A DNA stretch of 12,057 nucleotides from Euryarchaeota archaeon UBA126 (GTDB lineage Archaea > Thermoplasmatota > Poseidoniia > Poseidoniales > Thalassarchaeaceae). Positions 1 to 6,990 of this stretch are shown here, piece after piece (the stretch's first letter is position 1; each line of letters begins with the position of its first letter). The notes beneath the pieces are model-generated. The model ran no database searches and had not been told where the DNA came from. It worked only from the letters and a program-made list of their open reading frames with translations. The stretch spans positions 5,802-17,858 of the forward strand of contig DAMG01000098.1 of the NCBI GenBank assembly GCA_002497025.1, in the 5' to 3' direction. The position numbers and the translations under genes were made by a program.

Positions 1-356
1 AGATTGTTACTTTCGTTTTGAGAACCAAATTTTCCATGCCCCCACCCTTCCGAAATATAGTACATTTCTCTTAATGTCGAAGATTTTCCCGCTTCGATCA
101 TCTCCTCGATAAATTCTGTAACGTGCAGGGCACGCAACAATTGTCTTGCACTTCCAAGGGAGGTAGCGTCTCTAGTAGACCTCTTCTTCCCGTATTTGTA
201 AACGCCGAGTTTAGAGTCAAAGGAAATGTTCTGCTTTGTCCTTACAGGCAGTGTCATAGTGGGAGGATCTCCCTTGAGCATCTTGTTATGCATCTCACCA
301 GCTATATCGTGTAGAGCTTCAATTACCTGCTCCTTTGTGTATCCATTTGCACTCAT
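1..356 (-). CDS. top6A: DNA topoisomerase VI subunit A, N-terminal part (runs off the left edge)
   Basis: Subunit A of the type IIB topoisomerase cuts both DNA strands through a tyrosine; with subunit B it relaxes and decatenates DNA in an ATP-dependent way. 118 codons are visible, starting at the ATG at 356-354. The diagnostic part is the end of the 5Y-CAP (winged-helix) domain: STLREMYYIS at residues 93-102, followed by EGW and then KFGSQNES at 109-116. By alignment from memory with Spo11/Top6A, the second tyrosine (Y100) is the DNA-cleaving residue. The Toprim domain must lie to the left of the window. The start codon overlaps the top6B stop as ATGA, so translation is probably coupled, giving matched amounts of the A2B2 complex. 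Identification is firm; the gene is incomplete only because the window ends. Confidence 0.93.
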   Translation of the reverse strand, partial: MSANGYTKEQVIEALHDIAGEMHNKMLKGDPPTMTLPVRTKQNISFDSKLGVYKYGKKRSTRDATSLGSARQLLRALHVTEFIEEMIEAGKSSTLREMYYISEGWGHGKFGSQNESNN

Positions 357-2470
357 TCAACATCATCCTCCATAGCCAACGAGCCCCAATCCCCACTCTC
401 GACAGAGGCTCCTTCTGTTTCTGCAGGTGTGGTTTCAGAATCAGATTCTTCCTTACTTGTATCGAGACTCTCAATTATTTCGGCTCTGTCTAATACCCTT
501 TCCAAGGACCCAATATCTTCGTCTCTTGAGTGTTCGGCTTCGGCCACCGCCAAAGCCTCGACTTTACGCATTTCATCGAGTAATTTTTCATCGATTTTGT
601 TAGCACCGATAATATCACCATTACCACGGAAGAAAATATCAGTTTCATTCCAATCACCCTTTGTTAACCCCTCAACTGTAAACCGAATTTCAGCAGATTC
701 TCCGGGATTGAGAGTATCCAGCCTCCAAGCCCACAAACCGTTGGTTTCCTTCCTTCCTCCCCGGGGGTTTTCGACCATACTCACGCCTTCTCCTTCAGGC
801 CACTTTGCTAGGAGGGTATAGGCTCGAGCTCTTGCGGTGTAATTGTATATCGTAACCGAACAAATATTCTGCTTAGCGTCGTTATCCCAAGAGACTTCAT
901 CTTCGAGGAAAACCGCATTCATGATTCGAGTTATGACTGGAGATAGATCAGGCTCCTCTCTTCCCAACATTTCACTTGATTTTCTTGATATCTCTGGTAA
1001 AATAATGTTGATTAAGTCGAATTTTTCTTGAGCTTTCTTTTTTTGTTTACTCTTTTTTAGATGATTCTTCAGACCACGCCCAACTTCAAGCATAGCCCTT
1101 CGAATTTCTTCGTGGACCTCTACATTATCAGAAACAGCCTCCTTCGCTTCACTGGTAAATTGTACGTTTGTGGAGGCCAGATGAATCAACACTGCGGCAG
1201 GCCCCTTCGGTAGGCCTTTCCCACCAGGATGGTCGAGGCCATATTGTTTCCAATTCACAGATTCAAGCGCCTTTGTCATGAGGCATCCACCTTGCTGGTA
1301 CATCAGTGGAACTCTATTTGCAAATCGGAGCACTTCTATCGGGCCATCAGCTGCTAAATCACCTCCGAAAACAAGGCCAACTTCAATTTGAAAAGGATTT
1401 CCTTGACTTACTGTGGGCTTCCTTGTAACCGTTGAAGCAAATCTAGAATCGATTGCTTTTGACAACCCTTTCTTGATGAGAATTTCCTCTATTGGAGAAA
1501 GGCAATCAGTAGGCGGCGCTAGTAATTTAACTTCTTGAAAAGAGTCTAACAGGGCCTGTGCTTCATTGGCCTTTATTCTAACAGGAGTTCGACTTTCCTC
1601 TAATTCGGCCCTACTAAGAATTTCTTTGGCAGCCCTCATACTAACCCCTGAGAAATTGTGCCTGAGGAAGGAAGTCAGCTTCCTTTCATCTGCCTCTTTG
1701 AGCATTCTCTGGAGTTGACCCAGATGTATGCCATGGGGGTGAGGCTTGATTTCCTCAACCACTCTTGGTAATTTTTCTGTGGTTCTTATCCAATGACCAT
1801 GATCAATTATTTCACCGTCTCCATCGCGTACGGTTAGTTGAATAGTAGCGTGAGGATTTACGATACTTGTCATCCTAAGGTACTGGTGAACTGATTGCCT
1901 TCCTCGCTGATATTTTGCCTTCATCACAGTTTTTATTTTTAGGCCGTTTACAACCTCTTCACCATCTTCAAACCAAACATCTCTAATTTCATTTGATTTG
2001 GTTGCTTTATTTTTCCTAGTGTCTAGCCCTAGGTCTACGTGTACGGCCGAACTATCAGATTTGATTTTAGAAATTACATGAGTTTTGGAACCTGTAGTCA
2101 ATTGACTGTACATCACAACCCCAGTTATTCCGATTCCTTGTTGTCCACGAGTTTGTCGAATCGCATGGAATCGAGATCCTAGCAGAAATTTTCCAAACAC
2201 ATGCTCAACGGAATCTCGCGGGATACCGGGCCCATTATCCTGACAAATTAACTCTAACTTGTCACCTTTGAGTTTGCTTATCTCTACTTTTATTGTTGGA
2301 AGGATTCGCGCTTCCTCACAAGCGTCAAGTGAGTTATCCACTGCTTCTTTGACTGCTGTTATCACTGCTCTCTGAAGGGTGTCGAATCCTAGGAAATGCT
2401 TGTTCTTCTCAAAAAATTCACTTATCGAAATTTGCTTCTGTTTACTTGCAATTTTCTCTGCATCTACCAT
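353..2470 (-). CDS. top6B: DNA topoisomerase VI subunit B (GHKL ATPase)
   Basis: This is the ATPase subunit of topoisomerase VI; ATP binding closes the B dimer on the DNA and drives strand passage through subunit A. From the ATG at 2470 the protein has 705 residues. Visible in order: the GHKL ATPase N box EAVDNSLDACEEA (E42, N46), DNGPGIP at 78-84, the glycine lid GQQGIGIT at 109-116, an H2TH-like segment at about 240-320, and a transducer with WKQYGL (K408) and PKGPAAVLIHLAST (K422), one of which should be the switch lysine. Residues about 530-615 resemble the Ig-like C-terminal domain known from Methanosarcina Top6B. After that comes an acidic tail of about 65 residues, so the protein is longer than the roughly 530-residue Sulfolobus type. 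A TTG 42 bases upstream is also in frame, but the ATG has a GGAGGGGG site 8 nt before it, so I prefer the ATG. The 84-nt gap to the upstream aconitase gene shows no convincing promoter. Confidence 0.96.
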   Translation of the reverse strand: MVDAEKIASKQKQISISEFFEKNKHFLGFDTLQRAVITAVKEAVDNSLDACEEARILPTIKVEISKLKGDKLELICQDNGPGIPRDSVEHVFGKFLLGSRFHAIRQTRGQQGIGITGVVMYSQLTTGSKTHVISKIKSDSSAVHVDLGLDTRKNKATKSNEIRDVWFEDGEEVVNGLKIKTVMKAKYQRGRQSVHQYLRMTSIVNPHATIQLTVRDGDGEIIDHGHWIRTTEKLPRVVEEIKPHPHGIHLGQLQRMLKEADERKLTSFLRHNFSGVSMRAAKEILSRAELEESRTPVRIKANEAQALLDSFQEVKLLAPPTDCLSPIEEILIKKGLSKAIDSRFASTVTRKPTVSQGNPFQIEVGLVFGGDLAADGPIEVLRFANRVPLMYQQGGCLMTKALESVNWKQYGLDHPGGKGLPKGPAAVLIHLASTNVQFTSEAKEAVSDNVEVHEEIRRAMLEVGRGLKNHLKKSKQKKKAQEKFDLINIILPEISRKSSEMLGREEPDLSPVITRIMNAVFLEDEVSWDNDAKQNICSVTIYNYTARARAYTLLAKWPEGEGVSMVENPRGGRKETNGLWAWRLDTLNPGESAEIRFTVEGLTKGDWNETDIFFRGNGDIIGANKIDEKLLDEMRKVEALAVAEAEHSRDEDIGSLERVLDRAEIIESLDTSKEESDSETTPAETEGASVESGDWGSLAMEDDVE

Positions 2471-2478
2471 CGCGAATA

Positions 2479-2486
2479 CCCCCTCC
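2479..2486 (-). promoter_or_regulatory. Shine-Dalgarno site of top6B
   Basis: GGAGGGGG on the minus strand lies 8 nt before the ATG at 2470. It supports that start over the in-frame TTG at 2512, which has no purine-rich site before it. Confidence 0.6.
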
Positions 2487-2554
2487 AGGTCCTCCCATAG
2501 TCCGAATGACAAGGGGCCTACTTGTGGTCGAGGTCGCCCGAGTGCTCAGGGCCT

Positions 2555-4492
2555 TTAACTCTGTGCAAACAAATCCGGATGCCAAGCAGTAATCTTCCCA
2601 GTGAAAGCACTAGCCATTACAGTTAGAGGGCTTGCAAGGTACAATTTCCCAGGCCCAGAGCGACCTTGGAAATTACGATTTATCGCCGAGACAGTAACTT
2701 GATCTTCGAGATCAGAAACTCCAGGTCCAGCGCCAATGCAAGCGCCACATCCGGGGTCGATTAGTTTGACACCAGCGCGCTCGAACAACTCGCTCCATCC
2801 GTTACGCTCTGACAAATCCTTAACAGCCTTAGAACCAAATTGGATGTAACAATCAACATCTTTTGCTACCGTTAATCCAGCATCTAGAGCCGCCTGTGTC
2901 ACCATTGCGTAATATGCGAAATCATCATCTTTACCAGCTGTACAAGAACCAGCATATGCAATATCAACTTCCACATCTCCTAAGTTCTCGATGTATGCTC
3001 CGTTTGTGGGGTCGGATGGAATTCCCGCATCGGGGTCTCCAGGATGTGCTACCATCGGTCTAATTGCAGACAAGTCAATCGTATGCACGCCACCGTGGTA
3101 AACAGCATTTTCATCAGGAAGAACGAAGGCCGAACGAATTTCATTTTCAGTCAAATCATCACGTCTCGCCATTAACCATTCAACAGTCGAATCATCTGGC
3201 TCACAGATACCAGTCTTTGCTGAACACTCAGTGGCCATATTGCAAAGAGTTGCTCTTTCATCCATGGAAAGAGACGCTAATCCCGGCCCACCGAATTCCA
3301 TTGAACGGTCGAGAGTATCGGATTGCGCTGCATACTTCCAAAGGATATGTAGAATTACATCCTTTGCAGTGCAACCTGGATCTAAACTTCCAATCAAATC
3401 GAATCTAATACTCTCTGGAACTTTTACGAACGCAAATTGGTTGTGTACCAAGTTAGCGTACTCAGTTGAACCAACTCCGTATGTCAGGGCATTACTAGCG
3501 CCACCCATGCAAGTGTGGCTATCTGTGGCTTGAATGAAGTCACCAACATCGATGAATTCCTCTCGAGCAACTTGATGACAAATACCAGGACTTACCCCAT
3601 TCACCGCGGAATAATCGCGTACTCCCGTGTGCTGCTGGAAAGCTACTTGCAAATCACGCAAGGTCTGAATCTTATCCTCAAATTTAGCAAACCTTGCGAC
3701 CCCTGTCGCATACAAGAGATGGTCTTCAAAGACTGCAAATTTTGGCGGATTTGGTAATGAATAATCCTCGCCATATTCAGCTGCCAAGAAATTGTGAACC
3801 TGAGCTGTAGTGAATTCATGGGAATACCCACCATCAACTTGCGCAAGCACAGCATCTCCCGGTTTGACATATCCGCGAATACCATCCTGCCCAAGCAATT
3901 TGTTGGAAATCATCTTCTCTGCCATCGTCATTGGAACTGGCTCATTACTTACTACAGGCAATTCAACATCGCCAGCCTTCATTCTCTTAGCGAATGGGAA
4001 GATTCCCCCATTCTCTACAATTAGCTTAGTCACAGGGTCGTATTTCCCTGTGAACTCGCCCAGTTCGATACTCTCTCCGTTCTGTAGACGCTCGAGCATT
4101 GCATGGTCGCCCATTAATTGGCCTAGGTTGATGTTATTTCTCTCATGAATAGGAGCGAAGGATGCGGCGATGATAATACGGATTCCTGACCACCTCTCAC
4201 ATTGAGCGGCCGTCTCTCTACTACTTCCAGTTCCCTTTCGATGTCCACTAACAATTACCTCAAATCCACCATCAATCAATGCTCGTGGCTCAAAGACACG
4301 ACTACCTTCATGCAGAAGTCCTGCGTAGGCATTCTCTGCCAAGATTGCAGGATCATGATCAAAACATACCCAGGCGGGGGTCATAACATCGGTGTTGATA
4401 TCATCGAGCAAGTCATCGACAGACAAATCTTCCATTCGAAGATTAACACCTTCATACAACTGCTTACGAATCAACTCCAAATCCTTTGTCAA
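2555..4492 (-). CDS. Aconitase-family [4Fe-4S] hydro-lyase with the swivel domain at the N-terminus
   Basis: A 645-residue dehydratase/isomerase of the aconitase superfamily. The most likely role is citrate-isocitrate interconversion in the citric acid cycle; isopropylmalate isomerase or a related 2-hydroxyacid activity cannot be excluded. Residues about 20-160 form the swivel (LeuD-like) domain: DDINTDVMTPA at 30-40, the substrate-binding loop GTGSSRE at 87-93, and ASFAPIHERNNINLGQL at 110-126. Residues about 190-645 form the catalytic LeuC-like domains: TDSHT at 323-327, cluster cysteines C517 (GSCTAG), C582 and C585 (CGACIG), and AINRNFQGRSGPG at 603-615. Common AcnA and LeuC-LeuD fusions place the swivel last; AcnB places it before the catalytic part but adds a HEAT domain that is absent here. 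The usual asparagine in GSCTN is alanine. The start chosen is TTG at 4492, about 30 nt downstream of a predicted transcription start; an ATG at 4435 is the alternative. The gene leads a minus-strand row with top6B-top6A. Confidence 0.85.
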   Translation of the reverse strand: MTKDLELIRKQLYEGVNLRMEDLSVDDLLDDINTDVMTPAWVCFDHDPAILAENAYAGLLHEGSRVFEPRALIDGGFEVIVSGHRKGTGSSRETAAQCERWSGIRIIIAASFAPIHERNNINLGQLMGDHAMLERLQNGESIELGEFTGKYDPVTKLIVENGGIFPFAKRMKAGDVELPVVSNEPVPMTMAEKMISNKLLGQDGIRGYVKPGDAVLAQVDGGYSHEFTTAQVHNFLAAEYGEDYSLPNPPKFAVFEDHLLYATGVARFAKFEDKIQTLRDLQVAFQQHTGVRDYSAVNGVSPGICHQVAREEFIDVGDFIQATDSHTCMGGASNALTYGVGSTEYANLVHNQFAFVKVPESIRFDLIGSLDPGCTAKDVILHILWKYAAQSDTLDRSMEFGGPGLASLSMDERATLCNMATECSAKTGICEPDDSTVEWLMARRDDLTENEIRSAFVLPDENAVYHGGVHTIDLSAIRPMVAHPGDPDAGIPSDPTNGAYIENLGDVEVDIAYAGSCTAGKDDDFAYYAMVTQAALDAGLTVAKDVDCYIQFGSKAVKDLSERNGWSELFERAGVKLIDPGCGACIGAGPGVSDLEDQVTVSAINRNFQGRSGPGKLYLASPLTVMASAFTGKITAWHPDLFAQS

Positions 4493-4544
4493 AAATAGTA
4501 CCCTTTTGTTAGGGTTAAGATTGACTTTGGAAGGTGGCCAAGAC

Positions 4545-4553
4545 TGTATATCA
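4545..4553 (-). promoter_or_regulatory. Candidate TATA box for the aconitase gene
   Basis: On the minus strand the AT-rich stretch TTGATATAC lies about 55 nt upstream of the TTG start. A start of transcription about 25 nt downstream would fall near 4523 and give a leader of about 30 nt. This geometry favours the TTG start at 4492 over the ATG at 4435. The match to the archaeal TATA consensus is only fair. Confidence 0.35.
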
Positions 4554-4576
4554 ACACCTCTCGCTTAATCTACGCC

Positions 4577-4630
4577 AAGGTCTGTTGCTATTTCACCATT
4601 CGCGCAAGAATGCTCAGGCTTGCAGACCTT
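4577..4630. repeat. Inverted repeat between the aconitase and tfb promoters
   Basis: AAGGTCTG at 4577-4584 and its exact reverse complement CAGACCTT at 4623-4630 flank a 38-bp spacer. A second, shorter pair, GCAAG at 4604-4608 and CTTGC at 4619-4623, lies within and shares one base with the outer right arm. The repeat falls between the two predicted divergent TATA boxes, so it could be a shared operator or just chance symmetry. It would not be transcribed from either predicted start. Confidence 0.4.
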
Positions 4631-4661
4631 CATTTAGAACCAGTTTACCATACCTCTAAGG

Positions 4662-4669
4662 TTTAAATA
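4662..4669 (+). promoter_or_regulatory. TATA box of tfb
   Basis: TTTAAATA, preceded by the purine run AAGG that can serve as a BRE, matches the archaeal promoter pattern. Transcription would begin near 4690, giving a leader of about 30 nt that includes the Shine-Dalgarno site at 4708-4715. Confidence 0.6.
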
Positions 4670-4707
4670 ACAAGTCCATCGCGAATATTTTACCTTTCGG
4701 GTCGAAA

Positions 4708-4715
4708 GAGGTGAT
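4708..4715 (+). promoter_or_regulatory. Shine-Dalgarno site of tfb
   Basis: GAGGTGAT is an unbroken match to the anti-Shine-Dalgarno end of 16S rRNA and lies 6 nt before the ATG at 4722. It fixes the tfb start and suggests strong translation. Confidence 0.75.
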
Positions 4716-4721
4716 TAAGAA

Positions 4722-5648
4722 ATGTCAGAATATCTTGTAGAAGACACTGTTAAGTGTGATGAATGTGGTTCAAGAAATCTAGACCGCGACGAAACTCGTG
4801 GTGAAATTGTGTGCCAAGATTGTGGACTTGTCCTTGAAGACAAGGTTATCGATCAAGGCGCTGAGTGGCGTGTGTTTAGCCCCGAGCAAGGGGACCAGCG
4901 TGCACGTACTGGTGCTCCAATGACTGTAATGCTTCACGACAAGGGACTTTCCACCGATATTGATTGGCAGAACAAGGACTACTCAGGAAAGACAATCTCT
5001 TCCAGATACCGCTCCCAATTCTACCGAATGAGAAAGTGGCAGAAGCGCTCTCGAGTAAGCAATGCAACAGAGCGAAACCTCGCAATGGCTCTTGCAGAAT
5101 TGGATAGAATGGCCAGCCGCCTAGATCTTCCAAAGAGTATCCGAGAAACTGCAGCTGTCAACTACAAGAAAGCGGTCGAGAAGAGACTCATTCGCGGTCG
5201 CTCGATTGAAGGTGTAGCAGCAGCATCCCTGTATGCTGCTTGCCGCCAGTGCAACAATCCACGAACTCTCGACGAAATCGGTGATGCTAGCAGAACCGGT
5301 AGAAAGGAAATTGGTCGTACATACAGATTCATGGTTCGTGAATTGAAGATGAAGATTCCACCAACCAAGCCTGAGGATTACATTCCTCGATTCTGCTCAG
5401 GACTCGACCTAGATGCTGAGGTACAAGCCAAGGCATACGAGTTGATTCAGAAGGCTCAGGAAAAGGAGCTCACCAGTGGTCGAGGACCAACCGGTATTGC
5501 TGCCTCAATCATCTACATTGCATCAGTTCTTTGCGGTAAGCGCAGAACTCAGCGAGAGGTTGCTGAAGTGGCCGGTGTCACTGAGGTTACAATCCGAAAT
5601 AGGTACAAGGAACTCATCCAGAACCTAAACATCGAACTAGAGATTTGA
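4722..5648 (+). CDS. tfb: Transcription initiation factor IIB (TFB)
   Basis: Archaeal general transcription factor that joins TBP on the promoter, contacts the BRE and recruits RNA polymerase. The 308-residue length is normal for the family. The N-terminal zinc ribbon uses C12, C15, C31 and C34 (KCDECG ... CQDCG). A B-reader/linker region follows, with EWRVF near residue 48 and a basic stretch around residues 85-97. Two cyclin-like repeats follow, about 105-200 and 205-308; the second ends in a helix-turn-helix with TQREVAEVAGVTEVTIRNRY at about 277-296, the BRE-recognition region. All four zinc ligands and both repeats are intact, so this looks like a working TFB rather than a degenerate paralogue. 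The gene has a clear TATA box and a strong Shine-Dalgarno site, and the next gene follows 10 bp after its stop, probably on the same transcript. Archaea often carry several TFBs, and the window cannot show whether this is the main one. Confidence 0.97.
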   Translation: MSEYLVEDTVKCDECGSRNLDRDETRGEIVCQDCGLVLEDKVIDQGAEWRVFSPEQGDQRARTGAPMTVMLHDKGLSTDIDWQNKDYSGKTISSRYRSQFYRMRKWQKRSRVSNATERNLAMALAELDRMASRLDLPKSIRETAAVNYKKAVEKRLIRGRSIEGVAAASLYAACRQCNNPRTLDEIGDASRTGRKEIGRTYRFMVRELKMKIPPTKPEDYIPRFCSGLDLDAEVQAKAYELIQKAQEKELTSGRGPTGIAASIIYIASVLCGKRRTQREVAEVAGVTEVTIRNRYKELIQNLNIELEI

Positions 5649-5658
5649 GTCGGTCCAA

Positions 5659-6987
5659 ATGGCCAGACGCGAAGGCAGCGCCTTAGTCTGGCAGAAAACC
5701 GATGAAAGACTCAAGGACGCGGTGCGTGAAGCATTTGAGATTGCACCACTACCAAATCCTCCTCTAGAACTACCGGATTTTCCTGCAATATCTCCTACAG
5801 ATTCTGAATCATTGGTCCGGCAGGCGGCAGGAATCTTCGCAATAGATCGTCAAGGATTCAATATGCGTTTAGCTGAGGTTTGCGAGGTACATCTACCGGA
5901 TTATGTTCGTCGCTCAATAGATCCCATGGAGGCAGAATCAGAATGGCTAGCATCTAACTCGGATGCAATTGCAGAGAGAGTACTTGCGCTTCAGACTAGA
6001 GACTGGCTAGCAGTTGCATTAGATGAGAATGTACCAGATACAGATAGGTGGTATCTTGGTTCAAGTTTGCTAGTAGGTCTAGCATTGGGTGGTACAGAAG
6101 TTGCCAGGGATGATTGCTACTATTTCCTTGAAGCAATCGCTTATGCTGTCACTCCTGGAAATTTACCATATTCGAATGTCGTCGGCCATCATCAAATTGT
6201 ATGGTCTCCAGAGATGTCGACCAACAATCCACTCCCTCCTCACCCTGCGGGTGTGATGGCCGCAACGACAATTCTCGATACACTATCGATGAAACCAGAA
6301 TCTTCAGCCAAGATTCTGCCAAAATGGTTGGAGAATCTTTCTGCCTCACTACATCTTTGTCCGATATTAGCGATCCCTTCCCGTGTGATCGACGCTCTCG
6401 GGCAAACTGAAGATGACAGCAGCCCGTATGTACGAGCAGGACTACAGATGCTATCACATTCACCGGAAGAAGCAACAGATATTCTCATCGCATCTGCAGA
6501 TCATCGCTCAATAGGCACTAGAAGAACGGTAGCAGAAAATCTCTCTCGAACCCATTCTCAAGAAGCAACACTCGCTCTTACCTTGGCCGATCGCCTATCC
6601 TCTGAGACGGATGAATCAATACAGACACTCTGCGCCTCATTTGTAGGAGGATTAGCCCGCTTCTCCGAAGAAGAATTCATTGTGAGGGCACAATCTATTC
6701 TCACAAAAGGAAACCAAAAAGCAACGCAAAGACTAGTCGAATCAGGACTTCGAGATTATCTCTCAACTAACCCAACTGATCCAGCCCAACTTCTTTCTTC
6801 GGCCTGGCTTTCATCTTCCGAAATTGGTCGCTCTAGAGTAGGAAATCTGATTGTCGAGCAGGCTAGAGTTTCTCCAGAAGCATTCCAAACAACTAGTGAA
6901 ACTATCAAGCAAGCCAACCCAGAATCTTTCGATAATCTTGCCAAATGGGTCGAAATGAGAAGCACTGATGCCTACGAATTACTGTAG
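5659..6987 (+). CDS. Protein of unknown function with a HEAT-like helical C-terminal half
   Basis: I do not recognise this 442-residue protein. There is no signal peptide or convincing membrane segment, so it is probably cytosolic. Residues about 30-48 are a proline-rich linker. Residues about 50-245 are mixed, with a conspicuous tryptophan/aromatic cluster (W96, W116, W131, Y154-Y155), HH at 177-178 and W182. From about 250 to 430 there are successive amphipathic helix pairs, for example SSPYVRAGLQML at 254-265, IGTRRTVAENLSRTH at 285-299 and ESIQTLCASFVGGLARF at 319-335. This pattern is typical of HEAT/ARM solenoids such as AlkD-like proteins, but I see no catalytic motif. The start ATG lies 10 bp after the tfb stop with only a weak ribosome site, so it is most likely made from the tfb transcript. 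A role tied to transcription or DNA is suggested by this position only. Its 3' end nearly touches nrdJ on the other strand. Confidence 0.85.
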   Translation: MARREGSALVWQKTDERLKDAVREAFEIAPLPNPPLELPDFPAISPTDSESLVRQAAGIFAIDRQGFNMRLAEVCEVHLPDYVRRSIDPMEAESEWLASNSDAIAERVLALQTRDWLAVALDENVPDTDRWYLGSSLLVGLALGGTEVARDDCYYFLEAIAYAVTPGNLPYSNVVGHHQIVWSPEMSTNNPLPPHPAGVMAATTILDTLSMKPESSAKILPKWLENLSASLHLCPILAIPSRVIDALGQTEDDSSPYVRAGLQMLSHSPEEATDILIASADHRSIGTRRTVAENLSRTHSQEATLALTLADRLSSETDESIQTLCASFVGGLARFSEEEFIVRAQSILTKGNQKATQRLVESGLRDYLSTNPTDPAQLLSSAWLSSSEIGRSRVGNLIVEQARVSPEAFQTTSETIKQANPESFDNLAKWVEMRSTDAYELL

Positions 6988-6990
6988 AAA

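Noticed and set aside
123..314. 63-codon plus-strand open frame
   Set aside because: It is entirely antisense to the clearly coding top6A start.
2471..2512. Fourteen extra N-terminal codons for Top6B from a TTG at 2512
   Set aside because: The ATG at 2470 has a strong GGAGGGGG site at good spacing, and the GHKL homology does not need the extra residues.
2527..2547. GC-rich stem between the aconitase gene and top6B as a terminator
   Set aside because: The pairing is short and imperfect and no T-tract follows.
3810..4148. Plus-strand open frames across the aconitase gene
   Set aside because: All are opposite a continuous 645-residue reading frame with intact catalytic motifs, so they are shadows.
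2555..4492. Two adjacent genes, leuD and leuC, misread as one
   Set aside because: The frame is continuous through the linker at residues 160-190 with no stop, so it is a real fusion in this sequence.
4493..4721. tRNA or C/D-box RNA in the divergent intergenic region
   Set aside because: No cloverleaf or paired C and D boxes could be found.
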